From Gilvimarinus gilvus (lineage in GTDB: Bacteria; Pseudomonadota; Gammaproteobacteria; Pseudomonadales; Cellvibrionaceae): DNA of 64,000 nucleotides. Each line of letters begins with the position of its first letter. Position 1 is the stretch's first letter. Below are positions 1 to 10,745 of this stretch, piece by piece. The notes under the pieces are model-generated. The model saw nothing but the letters and a program-made list of their open reading frames with translations, had not been told where the DNA came from and made no database searches. Where the stretch lies: contig NZ_JAULRU010000418.1 of the NCBI RefSeq assembly GCF_030518155.1, positions 124,001 to 188,000 of the forward strand. Direction: 5' to 3'. The position numbers and the translations under genes were made by a program.

Positions 1-1
1 A

Positions 2-3000
2 CGAGAGTTCTATACAAGTGCCTATTTGAGGCTGGTTCGTGGAATTATGCCGGCTGAGTATAAGTTATCCGTTGCCAGCCAAGGGGAAGGTACTGGAACA
101 GTCACCATTAGTCAGGAAGGTACGGATTGTTCTACTGGGTGTGTGCTTGAGCGCTCCTCCGGCACTGAAGTACAGATTGTGGCAGAGCCAGACCCTGGAA
201 TGATTTTTGCCCGCTGGAGCGGCGCATGTCGAAACACGACGAACGAATGCGTTGTAAATTTAGACAGCGATCTAGAAGTTCATGCCCACTTTCTGGTCGA
301 CCCGTATGAATTCCCAAGTGACGGAGTCGTTTTCGATACTGACACAGGACTTGAATGGCAACGTTGTGCCTACGGTCAAAAATGGACTGGTGAAACATGT
401 GAGGGTAGCTCACAAAAATTTACGTTAGAGAAACTCGAAAGCCAAGTTTTTCCGGGGGGGTGGAGGCTACCGACTCGTAATGAATTGGTATCCATTGTGT
501 ATTGTGACTCTGGGCATCCTTCTTTTGAAGGGGATTATGTCCTTCCCTGCCTCAATGAATATTCAACACCGACAATTTCAGCTTGGGCTTTCCCCAACCC
601 GCTTGAAGAAATTTATTGGTCCTCATCGTTCTACGCCCAGCGTCCGGTCGTCGTAAATTTTGCAACGGGAAGAGCTGGCTATATCAATTCATTCTCAAAT
701 TTACCTTTAAGGTTGGTGCGAGACACTGTTCCTCCTGAATCAATTCAGCTGGAGATGAGCGTAATTGGTAGTGGCGCTATTACGGTTGGCGATATGATAT
801 GTGATGACGTCTGTACTAATAACTACTCTAATGTCACCTCAATTGTCTTAGAGGCTGCCCCTGTCTCTGGTTCACGCTTTTATCGTTGGAAAGGGCTGTG
901 TAGCGGATTTGAGCCCACCTGTGAGGTAACCAATTGGCACGAGGTCGAACAGGTTAGTGCTGTATTTGTTGCTGATCGATATGAAATTAGAGGCCCGGAA
1001 GGGAGTATAGTCTACGATTCTACTACTGACCTAGAGTGGCAGCGCTGTAGCCGCGGTCAAATCTGGACTGATGGGGCCTGCGCTGGAGATGCTGAGAGGG
1101 TTTCTCGAAGAATACTTAACGCTAGTTTGCCGGAAGATGGATGGCGCCTGCCTGAAATCGAAGAGTTGAAATCTCTGGTACTTTGTGATTCAGGAGCACC
1201 TATGCTGCAGGATCTAATAGACCAGCGGTGCGAAGGAGATTTCACTAGCCCAGTGATTTCGCAAACTGCATTTCCCGATACGGACACCAGTCGTTATTGG
1301 AGCAATACGCACTCACATTCAGATTTTTATCGCACTTTGAATTTTGACAACGGAGCCAATGGTACCGCCAGATTTGACTATTACCGCAATGTTCGTTACG
1401 TGCGAGATGCTGAAGTTGCAACCAATGATTTGACAGTGACGATTTCTGGAACCGGAAGTGGTACGGTGATGAGCTTGCCGACAGGAATCGAGTGTGGCCA
1501 GCAATGTAGTGCGGGATTTACGAACGATGACGAAATTACGCTTACTGCAAATGCGTCTAGTGACTCTAGGTTTGTAGGTTGGGCCGGTGGCTGTTCGGGT
1601 GACAGTACTCAATGCGCCTTAACCATGAATGAGTCTAAAGCGGTTGAGGCGATTTTCGAAAGAGAATTACAGGCATTTATTCACTATCCTTCCCAGGTTC
1701 TAGCCGTGGGTGGAAGTATGGAGCTGGACGGTAGCGTCAGTACGTCTACAGTGCATGAGATTACCGATTATCAATGGACACTTTTTCCTGAGACTAACGT
1801 GATTGGTACCGACGCGGTATTGCCTATTGTCGATTTAGCGCCTGGTCAATATGAATTTGTACTTGAGGTAGAAAACAGTGTCGGACAAATATCCACGTCA
1901 AGTGTCATTATTGACGTAGGGTACCCACCGATTGCCGTTGCTCCAGAAAGGGTTGTTGGTTACCCGAATGAAGAGATTCTTATCGATGGTTCTAGCAGTA
2001 GTGTCCAGCAAGGCGAGCTCACTTATCAGTGGGTTGTTGATGGGGAGGTGCAGACTCCAGGGCCGAAGTTGCGGCTGAACTTTGAAAATGCCGGGAACTA
2101 TACCGCTACTCTAGAGGTTGCGTCAGATCTAGGTTTAACGGCTACCGCTACTGTAGCAATTGAAGTATTAAATGACCTTCAGGATTTAGTGTCTTGTCCC
2201 GTATTGCCCGTAACGGAAGACCATAACCTTTCGTTGGAATACCCCGAAAATGATATACCTTGGGTGGGTGGTCAGGCTGACAATGTTGCTGATATTCAGC
2301 GTGCATTTAACTACGCTAGGAGCGTAGACCCCTCTGTGAGTCAGTATCTCATCATGCCCGCGCAGCCGGAGTGGGATGCGATGAATCTTCAGCAGAAAGG
2401 TTTCTTTTTGGTAAACGCTGAACGAGTGGCACGCGGAATCAAGCCGTACAGCGGTTATGACTCGGCAATTACATCGGTCGCCCAAAATTATTCAGATTAT
2501 ATGCTCGATAATAATTTGGAGATTAGTCATTACTATCAAAACTCTACCGCGTTTGAACGAATGATGAGTTCGGATTATTCGGCAAACAATGCTGATGGCT
2601 ACATTGGTAAAACCGAGTCATTGGCTTCTTATGTAAATAATGCAGAGGGAAGCTCTCCAGAAGCCGCTCTTGTTAAAAGCGTATATAACTGGATCTACCA
2701 TGATAAGCGGTGGTACCTCGCCTTTGGTTTAACAAGTGGCATTGAGTGGGGGCACAGAGATCATCTTTTACAAACAGGCCTACAAGACAATCATGGTGAC
2801 CCGAGTACAGAAGGTGTTGGAGGTTTTGGTGTAGCGCCAGGGCTCTATAATCCTTCAGTAGTAACCCCGGACTCTTTCGGTTCCGTTGTAACATTCAATA
2901 CTCTTGACCAAGGTCCAGACTGGGAGTCTTCGAGAATTGAATCCGTTGATATCAGTCAAGCGCAGGGCTGTATATCCTATGCGATAGGTTTTCCTGGGCA

Positions 3001-6000
3001 GGGGGCTGTTTTAGAAGGGTTGGAATCTTTACGAGTCGAACCGTCCAGTCTTCATCTCGCCGTGGGCCAATCAAAGATTCTATCTATCATCGGCCGATAT
3101 ACGGATGGCAGTGAAGTCGATTTAAGTTCGTTGGGTAACCTAGAGGCAAATGAGACTTCTGTAGTGGAAGTAAGTTCTGGCATTGTTTCCGCACTCAAGC
3201 CAGGACCGGCGACCGTATATGCCAAAATTGGAGGTCTGGAGTCGAATAGGTTGTATGTTACGGTGGGGGAATCGGTTGACACTGCGGTGTTTACAGGTAC
3301 CGAGGCAGAAGTTGCTGCATCGTACATTGCACCTAATGCCACATTACCTGGTGGGTATTCCCTTACCGAAGCGGGTTCGACAGCCGCCGAGTACAACCCG
3401 AAAGCAATGGCAATATATACTGGATTGGTTTTTGACCGATACGGTATTCCATTATCAGATGTAAAAGTAAGCCTACTGGACGCACAAAACTACGGTTCAG
3501 TGCTGACCGATAACAACGGCCGTTTCATTTTAGCCGGGCCTGCAGGCGAGCAAACCGCTGTATACCAAAAGCCAGGGCATGTTGTTGTTCAACGTACTCG
3601 AATCGGTGCCAGTAGTCAGTGGGCAGCGTATGAAAATATTACTTTGCTAGAGCGAGACTCGAAGAAGACCCTCATAGATCTTACGTCTGGTGTAGCGCAA
3701 GTACATGAATCAACGCCAATTGTCGATGAGTACGGAGAGCGCCGTACAACCCTCATCTTTAACGGTGCTACCTCCGCATCCATACACTCTGCTGATGGTT
3801 CGATTAGGCATATTGATTCTTTCGAAGTAAGTGCAACAGACTTCGAGACGCCTCAATCAATGCCGGGTGATTTACCTAAGGATGTAGCGTTTACTTGGGC
3901 AGCAGATCTTCATGTAGAAGGTGCTCATTACACAGACGAAGTGCATTTTGATAAAAATGTTACGTTGATCCTCGACAATTTCATCGACTTTGAGGTTGGC
4001 GAGGTGCTGCCGCTTGGTAACTACAATATGCGTACCGGTCTGTGGGAAGCCTTAGACAACGGCATCGTTGTACAAACTCTTGATGAAAACGGTGATGGCT
4101 TAGTCGATGGCTTGGATTATACCGGTGATGCTTTGGCCGATGACCTCAATGGCAACGGCAGCACGCAGGATGAAGCGGTAGGTCTCGAAAACCTTCCTAC
4201 GGGTAAAACCCTGTGGTGGGCTTCGGTAAGCCATTTCTCTACAAAGGATTTGAATCAGGGACAAGCCGAAGATGAATCACCTGACAATCCAGAAGTTGAA
4301 TCCGGTGAAGAGAAGCCCGATGATGACGATTGCGTAAATACAGGCTCCTATTTGAAGGCCTTTCAGCAAACTTTTCACGAAGATATTCCGATTGCCGGAA
4401 CAAACCTGACATTACACTATGCCAGCCAGCGCACTGAAGGCTATAAACATAAAATTTGGGTGCAGGTAAGTGGTAGTGAAGTGCCTGGCACGCTGCTATC
4501 CATGGTCGCTAAGCTCGAAATAGCCGGCCATGTTTTTGAGCAACGCTTTAGTCCTGAGCCAAATGTGGAAGCAGAGTTTATCTGGGATGGAACTGCCGTT
4601 GATGGTTCACAAATACAGGGATTGGTAAGCGGGAAAGTCAGTATAGGTTTTGAGTATCAAACCGTGTATACCAGCCCCGGCAACGCGGCGGCAGAGGGAA
4701 GAGCTCTTGACGATTACCCAAGAGCTTGGGCAACCGTTAGCGATATAACCACGCAGGTTCCAGGGCGGGATCGTTATGTTGCTTGGCAATCCAGCGGCAT
4801 TACCCTAAAAAATTCATTTGACAGGCAGCTAGCAAATGGCTGGTCGCTGTCTAATGTGCACGAGCTTGATCCATCGGGCAAAGTCTATTTGGGTTCTGGT
4901 GCAACCACGGATATTGCTTCGCCCAGTTCAATATTGAAAACTGGTCAAACTTATAGCCACTACGAGGGCGATGATGGTTACTATCAGGCGGGTGGAAATG
5001 TCGTGGACTACTCTATCAGCGATGAAAATACCTTGATTGATCATGTCACTGGTCTTGAGTGGCAAAATGAACGTAACCCTTACCGTACTGTTAGCAAACA
5101 AGATGCGGCAAACTATTGCCAAAATATCGCCGAGCCCCTGAATTCAGGCTGGCGTTTACCTACCCCCAAAGAAGTAGGGTATACCATTGATAAGTCAGGT
5201 GGTACTCCCGAACAACGAATTTACAGTACGGTACAGGCCAGGAATATGTGGCACACCAACACACTCAACAACGAGCTGCGAGAGATACCCGCGGTTTGTG
5301 TTCGGGGCGATGTTCTAGATCTAAAAACCGTTGAAAATTTAACTCGTAACTCGAGCAAGGATGTTGTTGTTGATCAAGATAATGGTTTGATGTGGCAAGA
5401 TGCACCGGACAACGTAGATCTAACCCTAACTTGGGAAGAGAGCATTGACTACTGTGAGGCGTCAACCCATGCGGGATATGATAACTGGCGTTTACCGAAT
5501 ATTAACGAGCTGCTTTTTGTATTGTCGAATAATATATTCGAGTACGAAACGACACTAAATCTCCCTCCCGGTGTGGGATGGAATCAAGATTCTCCTGAAA
5601 GAAATCCTTATTGGAGTTCCACCAGCAATATCCGAGATGAGTCACAAGCATGGGTGATTGAAAGTATTTCCTTTAATAGTGATAGGTTTAATAAAGTCGA
5701 TGAATATCATGTTCGTTGTATTCGAGAGGATTCAAGTGCGGTTCGTTCCCCCTATCGCTTTGACAGCGATGGTCGGCACGTCGCGACAGTGGATGTCAAC
5801 AGTGGCGTTGTGCTTCAGCATATCGAGTATGACGAGTCTGGCAGACTGAAGGCAGTTTCAGACCAGTTTGAAAACACCATTCTCATAGAGAGAAACTTTG
5901 CGGGTGTTCCTGAGCGCATTGTAGCTCCAGACGGTGAAGTAACATGGCTTACGGTCGATCAGTTTGGTGACCTTGATGAGGTGAGTTACGAAGATTCCAC

Positions 6001-8758
6001 CCGTTACAGTTTTAGCTACATAAGTGGTGGCCTGCTTACGAGTAAAATAGATCCTCGTGATAAAACGTTTACCCGCCAATACGACGGTAATGGCCGAATT
6101 GAAAAGGTTTGGGATCCTATGGAAGGATTCTGGACCATTTTTGATGAACGTTTGGAAGCAGGAAGTAGTCGTTATGGCTATACAACCTCCGAAAACAATA
6201 CGCATCAGTCGGTTCGTACGGTACTCGAAAACGGTGATGTGCAAACATCGACCACCACAAAAACGGGTGCGAATATTAGCTACACTCGGAGTGCGAATGA
6301 CTTAGCGAAAACGACTTCGGCTTATGGTATGACCTATCAAGAGATCAGCATGCTGGATCCAAAAACGTTGCGACCCATTCCTAGCCAAGAGGTTATAACT
6401 ACCCCCTCTGGAATTGTCCATACTACGGATATTATTAAAACATACGGTGAAAATGGTGCGGATACGTCAAGTTTTACGTATACCGCTAGCACCAACGACA
6501 AAGTCAGTACAGTCGCCTATGACTCAGAAGCTGGGCTTGCGACATATACCTCACCAGAGGGGCGAACTTTTAGCCGCCGCTTTGACACAGAGACTCTGCT
6601 AGTAGCTGGCATAGATGCTCCAGGCTTGCATTCAGTTGACTATAAGTACGACGTTAGAGGTAGGCTGGAAGAGTCCAAAGTTGGAGCTAGGGTTACCACC
6701 TACAGCTACGATGATTCAGATGATCGCGGTAGACTCTCTTCAGTTACTACGCCTGATAATAAAGTCACGTCCTATGACTATGACTCAATGGGCAGGGTTG
6801 AGCGGATTGAATATAACGATAGTCACGCTACTGAGTTTCATTACGATGAAAATGGCAATACGACAAAAGTTATCGTACCGACCCTCGCTGAGCATGATAT
6901 TACGTACAACGATGCCAATCTTCCTGAAACTGAAGGCAGGCCATTATCAGTCGATACAGTTTACGCCTACAATGGGGAAAATCAGCTAGAGAAAATCACT
7001 CTTCCTTCAGAGGGAGTGATTGACTTTTTCTATGAAGCGGGAAAACTCGACAAGGTAGTACGACCTGAGTCGACGACAGTCTATCGATACCAGCAAGGCG
7101 ATCAGATCGACGAGATTGAGACGGGCACGGAGCTTGTTGATTATGATTACGATGGACTCTTACTGACACAAAAGCGGTATGGAGGTGAAATCAATGAAGC
7201 TATTGATTATGGATACAATACCGATTTTCTTGTTGACTCTCTAAGTTATGCAGGCGGCACCACTGAGTTGGCCTATGACAACGATGGCTTGCTGACCGGC
7301 ATTCATGGTTTTACACTCGACTATAAACCTGAGACTAGCTTACCTAAAAGTGTGTCAATCGATACTTGGGGTCAGACAATTCTATGGAATTCCTATGGAG
7401 AAGTCAGTGATGTTGCTTATTACCAGTCAGGTAGTGAGCTCTATTCTTATGGTTTGATCTACAACGATGCCGGTCTTATAGAGCAGAAAACGGAAGCTCT
7501 ATCTGACGGAAGTGTCGATACCTATACCTACGTGTACGATGATCGAAATCGCTTAGACGAAGTTAAAAAGAACGATGTCGTTGTTGAGGACTACGATTAC
7601 GATGCCAATGGAAATCGTACAGGTCGTACTAGCACTGAATTAGGCGTAGCGGGGCAAATTGCTACTCATAATCCAGGTGATCAACTGGCAACTCAAGGGA
7701 ACGCGAGTTACCAGTACGATGAAGATGGTCGATTAATGAAAAAGACTGTAGTAGGTGAGTCGGGGTCAGAAACCACCACGTATCAGTACGATAGTGTGGG
7801 AGGGCTCGTGTTTGTCACTACACCTACCAGTATCATTGAGTATCGGCACAATGCCTTAGGGCAGCGTGTTGTTAAATTGATCAATGGTCAAGCGGTAGAG
7901 AAGTATTTGTGGCAAGACTTGACGACGCTGCTTGCTACATATGACGGGCAAGATAACTTGAAGCAGCGTTTTGAATATACTATAGGTCACACACCTACCT
8001 CCTTTACTCAAGATGGTGATCGGTTCTTTATTCAAACGGACCATCTTGGTAGTCCTCGTTTAATTGTTGATGAATCAGGAGGTGTTGTTAAAATCCTCCG
8101 ATATGATAGTTATGGTAACGTGATAGAAGACAGTAATCCAAACTTTGATCTGCCGTTTGGGTTTGCCGGTGGTCTATTTGACAAAGATACAGGGCTGATA
8201 AGATTTGGTTTCCGGGATTACGCCCCAGAGATTGGTCGTTGGACGGCCAGGGATCCTATTGGATTTTCTGGTGGTGATACAAATCTTTATGGGTATGTTT
8301 TGGGTAACCCTGTTGGCTTTATAGATAGTAATGGTATGCATTACGAAACAGCAAGCAGTGCACTAAATTCACGATATAATATTGCTCGACAAAGAGGTCG
8401 AGAATCAGGCTCCGCGCAGGTATACTTTGTGTATCGTCATTTGCCGGGAATTTTGAATACAATTAAAACGAAAGGGGATCATTGGGCTGGAAATCGTAGC
8501 GGAGATTATGCGGTCACTACGCCTACCGATGCGCAGCCCTATGGATCATACTTTTATGATCCTAGCTCAATGGATCCTCAGTACGTTGATACAATTAAAG
8601 ACCATTTAGTAGTTGCGGCCATAGTGTTTCCGGACCATGCAATCCTGTCTGAAGTATTGAGGATCGCACAACAACTAGCAGACAAGTTGGATGTAAATGT
8701 CAAATGGTCTATTGGGGATGCAGATCATGGGCTGGTAAAACCTGACAACTGTCCATAA
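2..8758 (+). CDS. Giant secreted multidomain RHS/YD-repeat protein, 5' end outside window
   Basis: The reading frame is open to the window edge, and its first residues (...YLRLVRG) look like the tail of a DUF1566 module, so the true start is upstream; the TTG at 26 is not a credible start. Visible order, in residues counted from nt 26: InlB-like repeat (about 10-90), DUF1566/Lcl-C module (94-232), InlB-like repeat, DUF1566 (316-466), InlB-like repeat (470-548), PKD-type repeats (548-715), CAP/SCP-like domain with NAERVARG (785-925), Big2 (998-1082), carboxypeptidase-regulatory-like fold (1128-1192), acidic DxNGDG calcium-type loop (about 1352-1385), two more DUF1566 modules (1660-1903), YD/RHS repeats (1907-2690), and RHS core with RDPIGFSGG (to about 2773). 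The unique C-terminus (2774-2910) is unlike the core. Probably an exported or surface protein whose C-terminus may be a polymorphic toxin; I do not recognise that domain. Confidence 0.9.
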   Translation, partial: REFYTSAYLRLVRGIMPAEYKLSVASQGEGTGTVTISQEGTDCSTGCVLERSSGTEVQIVAEPDPGMIFARWSGACRNTTNECVVNLDSDLEVHAHFLVDPYEFPSDGVVFDTDTGLEWQRCAYGQKWTGETCEGSSQKFTLEKLESQVFPGGWRLPTRNELVSIVYCDSGHPSFEGDYVLPCLNEYSTPTISAWAFPNPLEEIYWSSSFYAQRPVVVNFATGRAGYINSFSNLPLRLVRDTVPPESIQLEMSVIGSGAITVGDMICDDVCTNNYSNVTSIVLEAAPVSGSRFYRWKGLCSGFEPTCEVTNWHEVEQVSAVFVADRYEIRGPEGSIVYDSTTDLEWQRCSRGQIWTDGACAGDAERVSRRILNASLPEDGWRLPEIEELKSLVLCDSGAPMLQDLIDQRCEGDFTSPVISQTAFPDTDTSRYWSNTHSHSDFYRTLNFDNGANGTARFDYYRNVRYVRDAEVATNDLTVTISGTGSGTVMSLPTGIECGQQCSAGFTNDDEITLTANASSDSRFVGWAGGCSGDSTQCALTMNESKAVEAIFERELQAFIHYPSQVLAVGGSMELDGSVSTSTVHEITDYQWTLFPETNVIGTDAVLPIVDLAPGQYEFVLEVENSVGQISTSSVIIDVGYPPIAVAPERVVGYPNEEILIDGSSSSVQQGELTYQWVVDGEVQTPGPKLRLNFENAGNYTATLEVASDLGLTATATVAIEVLNDLQDLVSCPVLPVTEDHNLSLEYPENDIPWVGGQADNVADIQRAFNYARSVDPSVSQYLIMPAQPEWDAMNLQQKGFFLVNAERVARGIKPYSGYDSAITSVAQNYSDYMLDNNLEISHYYQNSTAFERMMSSDYSANNADGYIGKTESLASYVNNAEGSSPEAALVKSVYNWIYHDKRWYLAFGLTSGIEWGHRDHLLQTGLQDNHGDPSTEGVGGFGVAPGLYNPSVVTPDSFGSVVTFNTLDQGPDWESSRIESVDISQAQGCISYAIGFPGQGAVLEGLESLRVEPSSLHLAVGQSKILSIIGRYTDGSEVDLSSLGNLEANETSVVEVSSGIVSALKPGPATVYAKIGGLESNRLYVTVGESVDTAVFTGTEAEVAASYIAPNATLPGGYSLTEAGSTAAEYNPKAMAIYTGLVFDRYGIPLSDVKVSLLDAQNYGSVLTDNNGRFILAGPAGEQTAVYQKPGHVVVQRTRIGASSQWAAYENITLLERDSKKTLIDLTSGVAQVHESTPIVDEYGERRTTLIFNGATSASIHSADGSIRHIDSFEVSATDFETPQSMPGDLPKDVAFTWAADLHVEGAHYTDEVHFDKNVTLILDNFIDFEVGEVLPLGNYNMRTGLWEALDNGIVVQTLDENGDGLVDGLDYTGDALADDLNGNGSTQDEAVGLENLPTGKTLWWASVSHFSTKDLNQGQAEDESPDNPEVESGEEKPDDDDCVNTGSYLKAFQQTFHEDIPIAGTNLTLHYASQRTEGYKHKIWVQVSGSEVPGTLLSMVAKLEIAGHVFEQRFSPEPNVEAEFIWDGTAVDGSQIQGLVSGKVSIGFEYQTVYTSPGNAAAEGRALDDYPRAWATVSDITTQVPGRDRYVAWQSSGITLKNSFDRQLANGWSLSNVHELDPSGKVYLGSGATTDIASPSSILKTGQTYSHYEGDDGYYQAGGNVVDYSISDENTLIDHVTGLEWQNERNPYRTVSKQDAANYCQNIAEPLNSGWRLPTPKEVGYTIDKSGGTPEQRIYSTVQARNMWHTNTLNNELREIPAVCVRGDVLDLKTVENLTRNSSKDVVVDQDNGLMWQDAPDNVDLTLTWEESIDYCEASTHAGYDNWRLPNINELLFVLSNNIFEYETTLNLPPGVGWNQDSPERNPYWSSTSNIRDESQAWVIESISFNSDRFNKVDEYHVRCIREDSSAVRSPYRFDSDGRHVATVDVNSGVVLQHIEYDESGRLKAVSDQFENTILIERNFAGVPERIVAPDGEVTWLTVDQFGDLDEVSYEDSTRYSFSYISGGLLTSKIDPRDKTFTRQYDGNGRIEKVWDPMEGFWTIFDERLEAGSSRYGYTTSENNTHQSVRTVLENGDVQTSTTTKTGANISYTRSANDLAKTTSAYGMTYQEISMLDPKTLRPIPSQEVITTPSGIVHTTDIIKTYGENGADTSSFTYTASTNDKVSTVAYDSEAGLATYTSPEGRTFSRRFDTETLLVAGIDAPGLHSVDYKYDVRGRLEESKVGARVTTYSYDDSDDRGRLSSVTTPDNKVTSYDYDSMGRVERIEYNDSHATEFHYDENGNTTKVIVPTLAEHDITYNDANLPETEGRPLSVDTVYAYNGENQLEKITLPSEGVIDFFYEAGKLDKVVRPESTTVYRYQQGDQIDEIETGTELVDYDYDGLLLTQKRYGGEINEAIDYGYNTDFLVDSLSYAGGTTELAYDNDGLLTGIHGFTLDYKPETSLPKSVSIDTWGQTILWNSYGEVSDVAYYQSGSELYSYGLIYNDAGLIEQKTEALSDGSVDTYTYVYDDRNRLDEVKKNDVVVEDYDYDANGNRTGRTSTELGVAGQIATHNPGDQLATQGNASYQYDEDGRLMKKTVVGESGSETTTYQYDSVGGLVFVTTPTSIIEYRHNALGQRVVKLINGQAVEKYLWQDLTTLLATYDGQDNLKQRFEYTIGHTPTSFTQDGDRFFIQTDHLGSPRLIVDESGGVVKILRYDSYGNVIEDSNPNFDLPFGFAGGLFDKDTGLIRFGFRDYAPEIGRWTARDPIGFSGGDTNLYGYVLGNPVGFIDSNGMHYETASSALNSRYNIARQRGRESGSAQVYFVYRHLPGILNTIKTKGDHWAGNRSGDYAVTTPTDAQPYGSYFYDPSSMDPQYVDTIKDHLVVAAIVFPDHAILSEVLRIAQQLADKLDVNVKWSIGDADHGLVKPDNCP

Positions 8759-8777
8759 ATGTGAGTATGGTTTGATT

Positions 8778-9107
8778 ATGAAAAAGTGGCTTATTGTAGT
8801 TTTTCTATTTGTCTTAATTGTGGCCGGACTTTTTTTGAAAAACATTGAGACTAAGAAGAGCCTTTCATACTTCTACAATGTTCAAATAAGTAATGAGTTG
8901 GCAATTATATTGGCTAGGCAAAGGTCTCAAGAGGAGGGTCAACTAAGACAATATTTGGTCTGTCTTCTTTACACCTATGATAGGGTTGTTGAGAGGTATG
9001 AGGCAGAGCTAGATGAGCGAATCGAAAGAGTTCCTTCAGAAAAAATGTTCAATTCCTTAGGGGTTTCGGAAGAAGACTTATTTAAGTGCGAAGAAGAATA
9101 TATGTAG
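8778..9107 (+). CDS. Small membrane-anchored protein, candidate RHS immunity protein
   Basis: A protein of about 109 residues beginning MKKWLIVVFLFV, with one N-terminal hydrophobic segment (about 5-22) and a charged tail rich in Glu/Arg with two Cys. The ATG at 8778 is preferred over the TTG six bases upstream. It lies 19 bases after the stop of the giant RHS gene, in the same orientation and probably the same transcript. A small ORF immediately behind an RHS C-terminus is the usual place for an immunity gene, and a signal anchor would place it facing the periplasm. The immunity role is inferred from position only; I recognise no family. Confidence 0.6.
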   Translation: MKKWLIVVFLFVLIVAGLFLKNIETKKSLSYFYNVQISNELAIILARQRSQEEGQLRQYLVCLLYTYDRVVERYEAELDERIERVPSEKMFNSLGVSEEDLFKCEEEYM

Positions 9108-9317
9108 CGTAAAACGAGTTTTGTCAACGGCTTCTCAAGGACGGTTATTGATGATTAGATGGTGACCTTTTCATCTATATATGTCAAATAAGTACAATTA
9201 TAGGACATATATAATAAGAATTGAAATTTGTTAGTTCGGGCCGATTAGGATTGGAGATTGAGTGGTAGAGCAAGCCTATCAAAACATAGACCGGGCCGCC
9301 CTTGGATTGCGTGAAAA

Positions 9318-9611
9318 CTATGTGCTTTCGGTAGCTTTATGAATGACGCCGCGATACTTTCCAGAACAAAAGTAGCCGGCCCAAATATCGGCGTTGAAGC
9401 CAGATTGTATCCAATGGGCCCATCGCCCTAGGGCCACCGGTTGGCGAAGTGTTGAACCAGGCCTTTGCATAGCGGCGATTGAGGTGTCAGGCAGGACAAT
9501 ACCGTCGTAGACCTTTGGACCCTCGATCTCAAAGACCTCAATGTGATCCCCAGCCTCCAAAAGAACGAGGCCTTCATATCCAGATTTACCGTCCTGCATC
9601 AGCGCCCACAT
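9318..9611 (-). CDS. Hypothetical protein, about 97 aa
   Basis: I choose the ATG at 9611 (MWALMQDG...) because it is preceded by GAAGG-type ribosome-binding sequence and gives a compact protein containing KSGYEGLV and GDHIEVF and ending in a WAHWIQSGF...WAGYF stretch. A longer frame back to a TTG at 9737 is possible but has no good start. The Gly/Asp pattern followed by a Trp-rich C-terminal half resembles small uncharacterised proteins of gammaproteobacteria. It has no signal peptide or membrane segment. Function unknown. Confidence 0.5.
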   Translation of the reverse strand: MWALMQDGKSGYEGLVLLEAGDHIEVFEIEGPKVYDGIVLPDTSIAAMQRPGSTLRQPVALGRWAHWIQSGFNADIWAGYFCSGKYRGVIHKATEST

Positions 9612-9813
9612 TGCGCCTTCAGCTCCGGTTTCGAAGTATTCAATAAGCAAACCGTGAGAGGAGTGGATGTGTTCATAAGTACGCCAAGTAACTAACAAGA
9701 TGTATCTCAGTATTACCCGATAGGCCTTGAAACTCAAAGGAAGACGATTTGTTGATTACACCCTTTATCTAACTGCAAGGCCGTGTAACATTGTTCCTAT
9801 TAAGAGATTAGCT

Positions 9814-10146
9814 ATGGATACGGCGACATTGTCTCAGCGAGCCGTATTCGTTCCTTTTAAAGTAATGCAAGAGTGCTATCCTGAGAAGTTAGCACGAGCC
9901 CAACAAATGCCTGTTCAAAGGCGTATTAAGATAGCGAACGGAGTTTATAAAATGGCCTCTATGAAGTTCGACAATATTTTTGATGCTGTTACCGACAATC
10001 AGGAGGAGTCGAACAAGCTACAAACTTGTGCCGATCTGATGCTTGTCATTAGGGATATTGCCAACTATAAGGAATGGAATCACGCAGAGATGGCTAAAAA
10101 TCCTGATTTCGCCCGCAAGCATCACCCTCGTGTAGACAATCCATAA
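9814..10146 (+). CDS. Hypothetical protein, about 110 aa
   Basis: Starts at ATG 9814 (MDTATLSQ...), preceded by AAGAG; a longer frame from TTG 9727 lacks a convincing start and would overlap the divergent gene. The sequence is soluble, basic and predicted mainly helical, and ends in KHHPRVDNP. No known domain is recognised. It stands alone between the divergent gene at 9318-9611 and repeat-rich non-coding DNA left of the dif-like site, so it may be cargo of an older element, but nothing proves this. Confidence 0.45.
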   Translation: MDTATLSQRAVFVPFKVMQECYPEKLARAQQMPVQRRIKIANGVYKMASMKFDNIFDAVTDNQEESNKLQTCADLMLVIRDIANYKEWNHAEMAKNPDFARKHHPRVDNP

Positions 10147-10382
10147 AAAGAACGTATTGTGTTCGACTTTCCATCTGGATCCCACGATATCTGAACTACT
10201 TGTTCACTCGGCTGGCCCAATTTCAGCTTTTTGGTAGTTTCGCCGCCCTCAATTCGGTTGAAGCGCCTCGAGAACACCAAGGGGCTTAACCCTAGACGAT
10301 AGCCACCATTCTTACCCGCATTACTCAAAGTTTGTGCACAAAACAGAAGACTTAAACGAGTCGTCCAGCCAATTCTCTCAAA

Positions 10383-10548
10383 AAAAATCAATGGCCTAAG
10401 AGCATTTGTCGTTTTTCAAGGGATATATGGGGGAATAGCCATAGTTGCAATCGCGTGCATCTATTCAAATTTCACATTCAAATACTTTATAAAAATCAAT
10501 GACCTATGAGGAGTTTGTTGTTTTTAGGGCAAATATGGGCAAATAGCC
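10383..10548. repeat. Pair of imperfect 58-bp direct repeats
   Basis: Two 58-bp copies at 10383-10440 and 10491-10548, offset by 108 bp. Both begin AAAAATCAATG and end AATAGCC, with substitutions between. They lie in DNA with no convincing gene (10147-10870) and do not look like insertion-sequence ends. Confidence 0.6.
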
Positions 10549-10745
10549 GTTCTAGTAAAACCCAGCTTCTAGAAACTCAAAGAGAACTGAATAATGATGG
10601 AGCCGGCATGTGGATTTTAGAGGAGGCGCTGTAGTCTTGCAGGCGCCAGAGCAGATGCCCATGCATGCAGCATGCCCAGACTGATCAGGATCATACGGAC
10701 AAGCCTGTTTAGTGTGGGCTAAAGGGCTGTCCGACAAATTTATTA

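Noticed and set aside
26-28. TTG as start of the giant RHS gene
   Set aside because: The frame is open upstream and encodes the tail of a DUF1566-like module, so the gene begins outside the window.
10122-10391. Open frame of 89 codons on the minus strand
   Set aside because: TTG start in an A/T run, overlaps the end of a better gene, no domain; not supported.
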